Source: Dendrolimus kikuchii (taxonomy: Eukaryota; Arthropoda; Insecta; Lepidoptera; Lasiocampidae). From it: a stretch of 64,000 bases of DNA. The position numbers and the translations under genes are program-made. Below are positions 34,745-47,541 of this stretch, in pieces. A model generated the notes under the pieces. It was given only the letters and a program-made list of their open reading frames with translations. It had not been told where the DNA came from and did no database searches. Every line of letters begins with the position of its first letter. Position 1 is the stretch's first letter. The stretch covers positions 9,312,401-9,376,400 of the forward strand of contig CM034405.1 in NCBI GenBank assembly GCA_019925095.2, in the 5' to 3' direction.

Positions 34745-37700
34745 ATGGACGATGAAGTTAGTTCAGATATACAGGTAAGAGAAGGAAGGTTATGGTATCT
34801 CAGGTTATTGCGAGTATTGCTCGATTAAAATGAAAGCTTTATGTTCACAGAAATGCTTAGCAGATGATCCAATGGATACTGACGAAGGTCCATTGATTAA
34901 CGAGAATTCGAATGGACTGTCTCATCTGTTGACCGAAAGTGAGTTCAATAGTGTAGACGCCGTAGTCGCAGACGAGTCCTCTGTATCAAACCAAGCATTC
35001 TTGAATGCCGTTGAATTATCTACTGGTAGCGTCGGAGACTATCTCGAGAACAATACAGATGACTTTAACTCTCATGCGTTTGATGTAGGTGATAATGCTG
35101 TGACATTCCCTAGCGAGAGTATGAATAATGTTCTAACTGATGGTGACTCTATTCTTAGTGATTCTGTGGCTTTCAAAGCCTCCTCAGATACTGATGGTGA
35201 TGTTACAGAAAACTCGAAAATGAGAATTGACAGTGAATTCGAAAGTGATACTAATGAATTATCTGATGTTACAAATACCATGCCGACTGCTGATCTAATA
35301 CAGACAAAAGCAGATGTTGAAACTACTGAAGATACAACTTGTACTCAAAAGGTAACTGAAATCATAGAAATATCTGATGAAGACAAAATGAATGTAGATC
35401 AAAGTGTAGGTGATCCAACTACTGGCAAAAAAGTAAGCTCATTTTTAAAGCCATTGTTTATTTTATTAATGTTTATTCTGTGAGACTTATTGTGATGAAT
35501 TTTATTGTCACTTATATTTGTAACTAATATATGTCTATTTTTTACTATAAAATGAACAATAGTTGATCTGTGCTATTCTGACACTTAGGTTTTTAGCATT
35601 CTCTTTAATCCCACATACTAATTATACACATATAAATTACTGTAAAATGTCACTATTGTATGGTTGAAAAGTTTTAATTACTATTATGTTTATCATTTTA
35701 TTATTATATATATTTATTCATACTTTGATTTGTAAAAAAGCAACATTTTCTGAAAATGGTCCCAGTTCACTAGCTAGTACTGCAACTCCAATGTTACAAA
35801 TTTAAATAAGAAAACTTTTATAAAAAGAATGGTTAATGTAGTATGGTTATGTTTCTTAATATTAATTCAATATTGATACTTGATTTGGTATTCAAAATTG
35901 TGTTTATTTTAATTTTTCAGAATCAGGATATTGCAGACACCACAGAAAATACTAAGGCCATTAAAGAAAACCAAACTGATAAGGAAATGAAACCTCTAGA
36001 AGAAATAAGTGGTCTTGTGCAAGATTCAAAGGTCATTGAAACAAAAAGTACTGATAATGAAATTACACACAAACAAGAGCAAGCTAAACTTAATGAAGCA
36101 GAAGCAAAACCTGTTGAGGGAGAATCAAACTGTGATCAAAATGAAGTAAAGCATGACCAAGATAACATAAAGTTAGATCAAAATGAAGTAAATCCTGAGC
36201 TGGATAATATAAAACTGGATCAAAATGTAACAAAACAAGTTCAAGATGAAACAACATCTGGTCAAGATGAAAATAAACCTATTAAAAACAAAGATATACC
36301 TGTTCAATTGAAAGTACAACCACAACAACAAGAACTAAAACTTGATGAAATAAATACAAACAAGAAAGTTACAAAAATATCAAAATCTGATTGTAGTGAA
36401 CGAAAAGCTGAAGAATCAACTACACCAAGTAAAAAGAGTGCTAAGGTGGGTATACACTATAGTTAAATTATAAAACATTGTTTCCTTTGTAATTTGTTGG
36501 ATAACTTTCCTTGTAAATTGTTTAGTATAAAAGTAACCCTAGACAATTAACAGAGATAAGGCTATTGAATAATGAGTGGCCTTACTATTCATAACAATCT
36601 CTTTCAGGCAACCTAATATCTACAGATTTTTGAAGAGTATCTACTTACTACTTTACATTTTCATCTGTGCAGGAATAGAGTAAGAATACAACTTCCTGCG
36701 GCCTGTCGTAAGAGGCGACAAAAAAACTCACAGCCAGGTGGTAGGGTATTTGCCCGACTGGATGGCCACCACCCCTGGTCTAAAGTATGTCGCCATAACA
36801 ACCTTGAATTGTGTTCCGACATTAGTGCCCAGGTTCCAGTCTCCCTTAAGAGAGCAGCAGCGCATTTGTAGCACCTTTGGTGTTGCAAATGTCCATAGGC
36901 GATGGTAACCGCTTTCCATCAAGGGGGCTGTCTGCCTGTCTGCTGAACTCCCGCAATAAAAAAAACTTAAAACTAGCTGTGCGTGTGACATCATCCGCAT
37001 GGAATTCTTTTTCAGGGAACCCTAATTTTAAAGTAACTAGTTACTCCCTATAGTATCAGCTATCTGCTGGTGAAAGTTCCATCAGAATCAGTCCAGCCGT
37101 TTATAGAGAATAGCCGGAATATCCAGACAGACAGACAGACAAAAATTCCAAAAATTGCCTGGTCGGAATCTCCTGCTCGAATTATCCCCCCTAATTTTTT
37201 TCACATTTTTGTTTTGACATTACACACAGACACTTCCATTTTATTTGTCTGTATAGATATAAATAATGTAATCAAATTAATAGTGTGTGTATAAATTTTT
37301 AAATGGTGGAATAGAATAGAATACACTTTATAGTACAATCAAATTAATGTTACACAAACCATACAACAATACACAAAAGCAGCTTAGAAATAGGTAAAAA
37401 TTGCAGTCTTATCGCTGATAGTGGTCTCTTCCACACAACCTTGGGATGGAAAGAGATATATGACACAAAAGCTAGGGCAGGGTTTTTGTTGCACAATATT
37501 CTATTAAACATTTAAATGCAGAATTATTTACATTATTACATACATACAGACATATATTATACATTATATACAAACATACTTAAATACATAAATCATACTA
37601 ATTTTATACACATAAATATATACAGGTCTTAATAATACCTGAGATTATTAAATATGTAACAATGCACTAAACAACATAAACCTACAAACAATATATCTTA

Positions 37701-40700
37701 AGGTAGTTATTCTTAACAAGTTTATTAAAAGATAATATAGATTGGGCTTGTTTTACTGCTAGTCGAAGCATGTTCCATAATTGGACAGCTTGAAACTGAA
37801 TGATTTATTGTGGAACTTGGTTGTATTGAGCCATGTTCCCAGTCTCATGTTCACTGATATCTGCGGAATTTCTCCTGATTTAGATTGAAAAACACACATG
37901 TATAAAAATAAAACATTAATAAACCCTATTAATATTATAAATGCGAAAGTAACTCTGTCTGTCTGTCTGTCTGTTCCGTTTTCACGTAAAAACTACTGGA
38001 CCGATTTGGCTCAAAACTCAGTATATATATATATATTTTCAATGCCGAGAATAAACATAGGAAACTTTTTATCCTGAAAAATGGGATAGTTTCCGGGATA
38101 AAAATATATTTGTCTTTCTGTTTGTTATGATTTTACGGAAAAACTACTGGACCGATTTAGTTGAAATTTGGTATACAAGTAATTTTAATACCGAGGGTGA
38201 ACAAGGGATACCTTTTATCCCGGATAATGGGATAGATTTATGTAAAGGTTATCCCAAAAAGTGGGATAGGTTTTTAGTGATTTTCCATTTTCGTCATTTT
38301 GGTCATCTTTGTCCAATTTGTCCTTTATGTCCGAGTTGTCCAATTTGTCCGAGTTGTCCAAGTTGTCTGAGTTGTTCGATTTGTCCGAGTTGTCCGATTT
38401 GTTCGATTTCTCTGAGTTGTTCGGTTTGTCCGTTTTATCCGATTTGTCTGATTTGTACGTTTTGTCCGATTTGTTCTTTTAATCCTTTTTGACATTTATG
38501 TAGTTGTCATAGACGGGGATAGATAAATATAGCTAGGACGGTTTGAAATAAAGGTTGAAAGTTTGGATAAGACCAATCATTTCTCAAGTTTATAGATATA
38601 AACATTCATCAACTATAAAAAATGCGATAGTAACTCAGATGTCTTTCCGTTAAGTCTTCACGGAAAACTACTAGGAATACTGGATCGGTTTTGCTGTAAT
38701 TTTGTTTAAATGTAGTTTTAATACCGAAAATGGATGTCCATTTTTGAAAAGTATTTATGTAAATACTTTTCATGCCCGGAGATGGGATAGTTTGTGATAT
38801 AAAATGAAATTAAACTTATGAGTGCAAATAACACTAACATAAAAATTAAGTACAATGTAACCTGTATTAACAACTCCTGCTCTTTAAACAAGAAACACAT
38901 ACTAGAGGTTGACCCGCGGCGTGGCCGCGGCGTAAACTCTAGTAAATAATCATTATTTAAAAAAACTTATTAACTTTGTACAGATTGGTAGTGCTGAGGA
39001 AACTGAGGTGGTATCAGAAGATGAACTCCCAGAAGTGCAAAAGCCAAGTGTGAAAGATGCTGAGAATGTGTCTGATGATGAACTTCCAGGTCCTAAGCCT
39101 GCTGAATTACCAGCTGATACTGAGGTACCTTATACACTTAACATTGCATGTGGTCTATCACTAAATTTAGTATAATTCATTATGTTTATGATTTAGCAGT
39201 TTTAGTAACTATGTAAGAAACTGTAATTATAAATGTGTTAATTATTAATGTTGGACAGCTTTCAACTTGTTAAATGTGTGTTAAAAACGGCAATTTTGGA
39301 ACAATAACAGCATGTGTTATAATACTACCACAACCTTTAATCAAAGTTTTACTGAAAGATGTAAATTTAATAAACAATAGAAAGATGTTTCAAAGTACAC
39401 AAAGCACAAAGTAACAAAGTACACTTTTTACAACATTTTGATTTGTCTTCATTATTATCTAGATAGATTTTCATTTCTAGATTGCCCTTAAAATATGTAG
39501 CTTGCTCTGTATGTATGTAATGGTTTTTTTCATGTCATCTTCATCCACTTCCAGACTAGGTGGTAGTAATATAGGTCTTTATTATGTATGAAAATGTTCA
39601 AGTTGATTCATTTGAAAATTTAGATCTTTAGATAGTATAAAACAAAGTTGCTTTCCATGTCTTTCTGTCTATATCTGCTAACTCCTAGACCACTTGATAG
39701 TTTTTTAAGTAGTTTTCACCATCAGTTAAATAATTTTTCAAATAAGGTTTATATATATATACGGATACCTATGTATCTTTTTACAATTCATATTTTTTCG
39801 ATTTCAATTCAATTCAAATATTTGAATTTGTACTAGCTTTTGCCCATGGTTTTGCTTGTTATATATAAAAAATTATCTAAAGTTTTTATGTAAGAAAGTA
39901 GAATAGAGCTACCCACTAGGGTTTGACCCGCAGGGAAACTAGTACATAATAAAGACCTATTGTATACCTCATAATTTCACCTTTTTTTTTGCAGTCAGTG
40001 CTTTGATTTGTAGGTTTTTTCACTAACCTCGTAATTTTTCTACATAATTTAAATTGATATTCCAAAATTTCCCCGAAATTTCATTTTTCTGTTTGTTCAG
40101 TGAGATAGACCCTCTATTTAATGCTTGTTGATTGAGAATTCTCCTTTCTTTCTACTCCGCTGGGAACTGCTTATTGTGGAAATGTTTTGCCCCTTAATTT
40201 TGCATGTTAATGTCTAATAATCCATGAAATGACAGTAAATGTTGCCCTTTTTTTTTATCGAAAATTGAGTCTCTGGATTAAGAATAAAACTATCCAATAG
40301 ATGTTACTTATAGGCCCTTACTTTTATAACTTAGAACAATAATAGGACTTAAAAAGCTAATATAGGATCTGCAACAATTAAAATCAACCTCATGCCACTC
40401 TATGAGCTTGAAGAATTTAAATTTAGATGCATTATCACCTCAAATAGTGCAGGACTACACTTTTGAAGTGAAGGCCTTAGAAGTGAACAGTATTCTGCTT
40501 GTTAGGTGGTGTCTGAGGATGAATTGCCAGCAGCCAAGAAAGACGTGAAAGAATCACGCAAACGTAAAACCGAAGATGAAAAGGATGGCTATGACCCTGG
40601 CTCACCAACGTCAGAGAGCGAATCATCAAATAAAAAACAAGCAGTTGCAAAGGTATTGCCTTTTTATAAACATTATAAACAATTTAACATTCATCACAAT

Positions 40701-43700
40701 TGTCACCAACCAAAATTTTAATTAGGAATTTTTAATGTTTTTTTCCTACATATTAATTATTATATTTGGTACTTTGGTAACAAGATATAATACATTTACG
40801 GTCTTATTCATAGAGAATTAGTGTGCATTTGAACTCTTTATGATTCTTAAAGAAGCGTTCATACTTACACTAACTCTCTATGAATAAGACTGTTAATGTA
40901 TAACAGTGATTTTAAATAGATATCTTTACATTCTACCATGATATTTTATATATATTTGTCTTTTAGGTAATTTTACTAAATAGGTTAAATTAGTGTAATT
41001 CATAGGAAAGTCCATTGCCTTCCCAGAGTTAGAAAAACAAAATATTCTAAAAAATGTTTACAATTGTTTTAGAATGGTGAAAGCAAGCCAATACCATCAG
41101 AAAAGAGATCATCTATAGATGAAAAACCTAAGAAGAAGGCCTTACCTGAGCTGGACAAGTACTGGAAAGTTGTGAATGATGATCCCACTGATTTCACTGG
41201 GTGGACTTATCTTTTGCAATATGTCGACCAAGAGGTAAGAATAGAATTTCTATTATTCCATTATATTAAAGTGTGGTAGACGTTTTAATACAAAAAAACT
41301 AAGCAATCTTATCAGTATATGGAATAGGTTTTAAATTTTTTAATTTATAGTAACTTAATATATATAATTTTAGTAAATGACAGTAGTATTTTTATTAACT
41401 TTCTTAACTGTTGCACATAATTAAAGTTATTCTTTGACGATGACGTTAAATTAAAACTAGCTTTTAAACAACTGTTTGTTTAGTTATTCTTGATATCCAG
41501 ATGCCTAGTAGCCAGTTACATTATTTGTAAGTGTATTTATTGGTCGGGAGTTTTTCTTCTGTTTCTTTTCATGTCATGTCTTATAGGTTTACGTAGTAAC
41601 TCATAAATGGTTATGAATCATTTTCTTACAAATGGAAAGTTAAAAAAAATTAATTGTCTCATTAGCCGTTTGAAAAGCGTTTAAAAAACGCTGCGCACCA
41701 TATGCAGCTTTCCTTAGAATCTTGATGATATTGACTAAGCTAAGCCCCTCCCCCCCTTCCCCTCTGAACGGATCACATAGTGTTAAGTTTTCTAATTCCA
41801 GACCTTAAAATCGAAAATATACATTCAGAATGTAACTAGATTTTGACGTTACGTTGATAATGTCATTGACAATAGAAAGCTGAGTCAAGCTGAGTGAATA
41901 CAGATTAGATTTTTCTTTTTTATTCTATTACTAGAGCTTACCCCGCGGCTGCGACGCGGGTCTAATCGTGGTGCGTGTTTCTAGTTTAATAAGCCAGCAT
42001 TAATACAGGCTAAATTTTTTAAATTCATTTTATATCACAAACTATCCCCCATCTTCCGGGATGAAATGTCTATATATATCCATTTTCGGTATTAAAACTA
42101 CACTTATACAGCCAAACCGATCCAGTACTCCAGTAGTTCTTCTGTGAAAACTTAACAGATAGACAGACCAAGTGATTATCATATTCAAATTTTTATATCT
42201 ATAAACTTGAGAAATAATTGGTCTCTCATGCACTTTATTTCATCCATTATTTCAACCCGTTCTAGTCTTATTTATCTATCTATTAAACTACGAGAATGAC
42301 AAAATGACAGAAATTACCAAGATAACCCAAATACTACCAAAATTACCAAAACAACTAAAATGCCGAAAATAGCTAATCACAACAAAAAACAGAACCTATC
42401 CTATCCTATACTTTTTGGGATGACCTTTACATAAATCTATCCCAAAATTATCCTATTATCCTTGATGAAAAGTATCCCTTGCCACCCTCAATATTAAAAT
42501 TACATGTATACTGAATTTCAACCAAATCGGTCCAATAGTTTTTCCGTAAAAGCGTAACAAACCGAGATACAAATATATTTTTATCCCGGAAACTATCGCA
42601 TTTTTCAGGATAAAAAGTATCCTATGTTCATCCTCGGCATCGAATACCTAGTCTTGCCATAAATATTGTAACTAAGAAATTATTTTTTTTCTACTGTAAA
42701 TAACATTATAAGTTTTACAGTGTGTTAGTTTAATACATAAATATAAAACAATTTAAAATATAAAAAGCTTATTCGAAGTGGTCTCCATTGGCTGCAATAC
42801 AGTCCTTTAAACGTTGAGGCCAGTTATCAATAGAAGCACGCACTCTTTCCATGGGAAAATTCTTCACTGCCAATCGTATGGGTCGTTTTAGGGACTCCAA
42901 ATTATCATGGCGTTTAGAGCAAGCCGTACTCTCTAAAACTGACCATAAACCATAATCCAGCGCATTAAGGTCGGGACTAGACGACGGCCAGTAATCAGCT
43001 CTGATGAAGTCCGAAACGTTCGTTTCCAACCAAGACTGCGTGGACCGAGCTTTATGACCCGGCGCCAAATCTTGCTGGAAGGACCATTCTTGGTTTTTGC
43101 ACATGGTGTGGGTAACGGGCTTAACTATCTTCTCAAGAATGGTATCTTGATACACTTGTGCCGATGTTTTGATACCGTTTTCACAAAAATATGGCTCAGT
43201 CACTCCTTCATAGCTAACACCCCACCAAACCATCACTGAAGACGGATAATGCGCACGTTGCACTCTGTCGACTAATTGAGGAGCTTCTTTAGAGCTTTGA
43301 GCATAAATACGGTCTTTTTGTTTGTTAAAATGTTGCTCAATTTTAAAAAATTTCTCATCCGTAAGCACAATTTTTCTGTAACCTCCTTTAGCGTACTGCT
43401 TCAGTAGTTGTTTCGATTTTACCACCCTATTATTTTTTTAATTATGAGTTATAGAATGACCAGTGCGTCTCTTATAGGCTGCAAGTCCTGAGTCATCTTT
43501 TAAAATAGGCGACATGGTTCTAGGTGATATCTTCATCTCCCGAGATAAAATCTTTTGCTTTTGGACAGGATTTCTTCGAATTCTTTCCCTTACTGCTTTG
43601 ACCACCTTTTTCGGACGAACACTACATGGACGGCCAGATCTTTTTCTGTCACAAACAGAGGAGGTCTCATTGTACCTATTAATAGCCCGTTACATAAACA

Positions 43701-43952
43701 TTTGACTAATACCAAGCGTATGGAGAGTTTTAAAAATTGCATTTGGCTCCATACCTACTTTGTGTAATGCAATCACAGCGATTCGGTTCTCTTTATCGCC
43801 CCACTCCATTTTAATATCACAAAATGTTGTACAATGTAGTGGCGCCAAAATAAGAAAACACAATAAACAATCATATAAAAATGACAGATTCCAAATTGAA
43901 ATGTAATATTTTGTTTCTTTTTAATTGTAACAGTATTTATGGCCAGACTAAG

Positions 43953-44001
<49 letters not shown>

Positions 44002-44005
44002 ACGC

Positions 44006-44056
<51 letters not shown>

Positions 44057-47000
44057 CTGAGTTTTAGCAAAATCGGTCCAGTAGTTTTTCCGTGAAAGGG
44101 CTACAGACAGAGTTACTTTGGCATTTATAATATTAATAGGAATTAACTCTTTTAAATGTGATGAAAACTAATGCTAATCTTATTGTTTTATGAAACGATG
44201 AGAACTGAATCAAGCTGTAGATTGGCAAGGGCCAACTGATTTGTTTCTTTTCCTTCCATTACATATATATTGTGCTGCCTTCTGTTTTATAATACCGCCG
44301 CGTGTTTTAGAGCGACGTAGAGGCTGCGCGAGAAGCGTACGACGCTTTCTTGTCGCACTACCCATACTGCTACGGCTACTGGCGCAAATACGCCGACTAT
44401 GAAAAACGCAAAGGCAGCAAAAAGAAATGTTTAGAGGTGAGTAATAAACATGTAATAATTATGTCATAATATTAATTACTTGGTGAATTGGTAAGACTTA
44501 AAAAACACACACCTGTTATTAAAAATTTTGTTTTATGAATGCGTCTTTTCTATTGGTTTATGCAATATTTTAGACATAATTGGTATTTTGCAATTGTTTT
44601 TTTTCCCAACAGTGCAACAAGGCGCGCGATGTACGTAAGCCAAAGCCGTCAGGTCGCATCGGAGAATTCTGTTACCATCATAATATCTATTTTGTTGTAG
44701 TGTTTCATTTTGTATGGTGTATAGTTACTATTATTGTGCATATGTTTATAATGACTTGTATACGCATTTATTGTAATATTTTATCATGTATTAATTATTT
44801 AAGTAAGTATTTGAATACGAGTGAATGATGAATATAATTTACATGATCAACTAATCAATCCATGATAGCATGGAGTCCTGCTGGTCTTCAATGTAGCCAT
44901 TGAATGGTGTTAGGAAAAGAAGAGAACTGCGAGTCGACGGGGCCCATCATCGCGCCGAAAGCGAACAGGTGTATTATGCCCAGGCAGCATTTTATATTCT
45001 ATAGACAAAAGCGAGTCGTTATGTCCCGGTTTCTTATATATACGGAAATTAAACATCATTGACCTAACGCCTCGCTTCGTCTACGAAATTTACATGAGAT
45101 GAGACATACAATGCTATTGAATATTCCCTTGCTTAAGCACCGTCGCTGTTGTGATGGAGCTCTCCCTTTCACTGAGCACGTTAACACTCCCAATCACGTT
45201 TCAGGTTTTGGAAAGAGGACTTAAAGCTATACCATTATCAGTCGATCTGTGGATTCATTATTTGAATCATATAAAAACCACAAAGGTCGATGATCACGCT
45301 TTTATAAGATCTCAATATGAGAAGGCTATTGGTGAGTAACATTTAAAAAATGACACTTCTAACGAAACCAAAATGCACATTGTTGTCATAACATACCTAT
45401 CTCTTTTCTTTCAACTATATTCTGGTATATGTCCTTTGCCCAACCACAAATCATGGATCGTTCACAGTCCTTCCAACTTTTTTTATCTACCTTTTCTTCC
45501 CACTGCCAACATTTTGTGACATGATTTTCATCCCTCCTCATTGGATTCCTATACTGTCTTAATCATCTTCCTCGTTATTATTAGAGCTTCAGTGCTAAAC
45601 GAGTCTGCCTTAAGGTTGATTTTAATGCTTCTCAAACCTAATTTGAGTATTATACCAAGTTATTTATATTGGTTTCGGTCAACAGATGCCTGCGGATTGG
45701 AGTTTCGTTCTGATCGTCTCTGGGAGTCATATATCAAGTGGGAGTCCGAGAATGGCTCGGCTCTGAACGTCACCAATATCTATGATCGTTTGTTAGTGAC
45801 GCCTACATTAGGATACACTTCGCATTTTGATAAGTATGGATATTAATATCATAGCATGTTTTAAGCTTTCTCGACTATTTAAACAGCATTTAGCTTTTGC
45901 GTTCCTCAGAAATAAGCGCCTTTATCTCATATACTACAACTACAAGAAATTGGCTTTCGCTTATGTTTTACAGTTTTACTAACTCAATTTATTCACAGTT
46001 TGTCCTTATGTCCTTTCAATTGGAGTTATGAAAGATAATTATATTTTAATAAAAAATAAAACCATTTTCGATATTTTTTATATTATTTCTTATGTTAATG
46101 CTGTATCAAACATGCATATCATATAAATATGATATTGATATACTGGTGAACTTTTCAAGTGGGCCTTCAAGGCCAAATCCGGTCGCTATACGAAATAGTG
46201 AAAAACACTCTCAAAAGAGTCCCAAGGCCGATTTTGATGAAAGCTAAACAGTCGGGTCATATGATTTTTGAAAGATTTTGAAATTGAATTGATTTGAAGA
46301 ATTGGCTGATATTGAAAAAATAAACATATCCCTTGTATATATCAAATCATAAGTGTACCTTGTAAGGATCAATTTTTGTGAAGGAAATGATGCCAAATGG
46401 CATCCCAAGGGAAAGGGTTGTTTTTGAACAAAGTATTCTATTTTTCATACATTAATTAAACCTGATCTCATTTCATTTAATAATAGAGTTTACCCCGCGG
46501 CTGCGCCGCGGTTTAACCTCTAGTTCCTGCTTCGTATTTAAAGAGCAGGCGTTAATACAGGTTACATTATACAACATTTTTATGTTAGTGCCATTTGCAC
46601 CCGAAAAATTCACTCAATTTTATATCGCAAACTATTCGATCTCCTGGCATGAGTATATAATTTCGGCATGAAAACTACATTTAAACAAAATTACAATATA
46701 AACGATCCAGTATTGCCAGTGTTTTCGGAAAACTTAACAGCAAAACATATCGAGTTACTATAGCATTTTTATGGACGATGAATTTTTATATCTATGAACT
46801 TCAGAAATTATTGGTCTCATCCAAACTTTCATCCTCTATCTCAAACCGTCCTAGTTTTATTTATCTATCCCCGTTAATGAAAACTACAAAAATGACAAAA
46901 ACAGCAAAAAGGACAAAAAATCAAAAAGGACAAAAAAGAGCTAAAAGGACAAAAAGAGCGAAATTGTCAAAAAAGATCAAAATGGAGAAAAAGGGCAAAA

Positions 47001-47373
47001 AGAGCCTAAAGGACAAAAAAGAGCAAAATGGACAAAAAGGACAAAAATTTTAAAAAGAGCAAAAGACAAAAAGTGCAAAACGGACAAAATAACCAAAATG
47101 ATGAAAATGGCAAATCACAAAACCAACCAAAACCTGTCCCACTTTTGGGATAACCTTTCCATAAATTTATCCCAAAATCTATGCCATTATCCAGGATGAA
47201 AAATATCCCTTGTCCACCCTCGGTATGAAAATTACATATATACCGATTGTCAGCCAAATCGGTCCAGTAGTTTTTCCGTAAAAGCATAACAAACAAACAG
47301 ACAAATATATTTTTATCCCAGAAACTATCCCATTTTTCGGGATAAAAAGTATCCTATGTTCATCCTCGGCATC

Positions 47374-47422
<49 letters not shown>

Positions 47423-47485
47423 CATACATACATACATAACTTCACGCCAGTTCCCTTGCGGGGTAGGCACGAACAACAGAGCGCC

Positions 47486-47541
<56 letters not shown>

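Larger units (their letters stand above)
41931..44142 (-). mobile_element. Helitron family A copy interrupted by a maT transposon
   Basis: The low end CTAGAGCTTACCCCGCGGCTG (hairpin end) and the high end 'gcatttataatattaatagg' match the termini of the 1455-2986 copy. The maT element at 42647-43952 is inserted next to the AT/CA microsatellite. The minisatellite is reduced to a few units (about 42295-42370). It lies in the PRPF39 intron between exons 6 and 7, antisense. Confidence 0.75.

Noticed and set aside
43773..44045. 90-aa minus ORF with Cys-Val repeats
   Set aside because: A direct reading of the (CA)n microsatellite.
44580..44828. 82-aa ORF containing the candidate microexon
   Set aside because: Only the first 18 nt of post-acceptor sequence has coding character; the remainder is AT-rich intron after a good donor.
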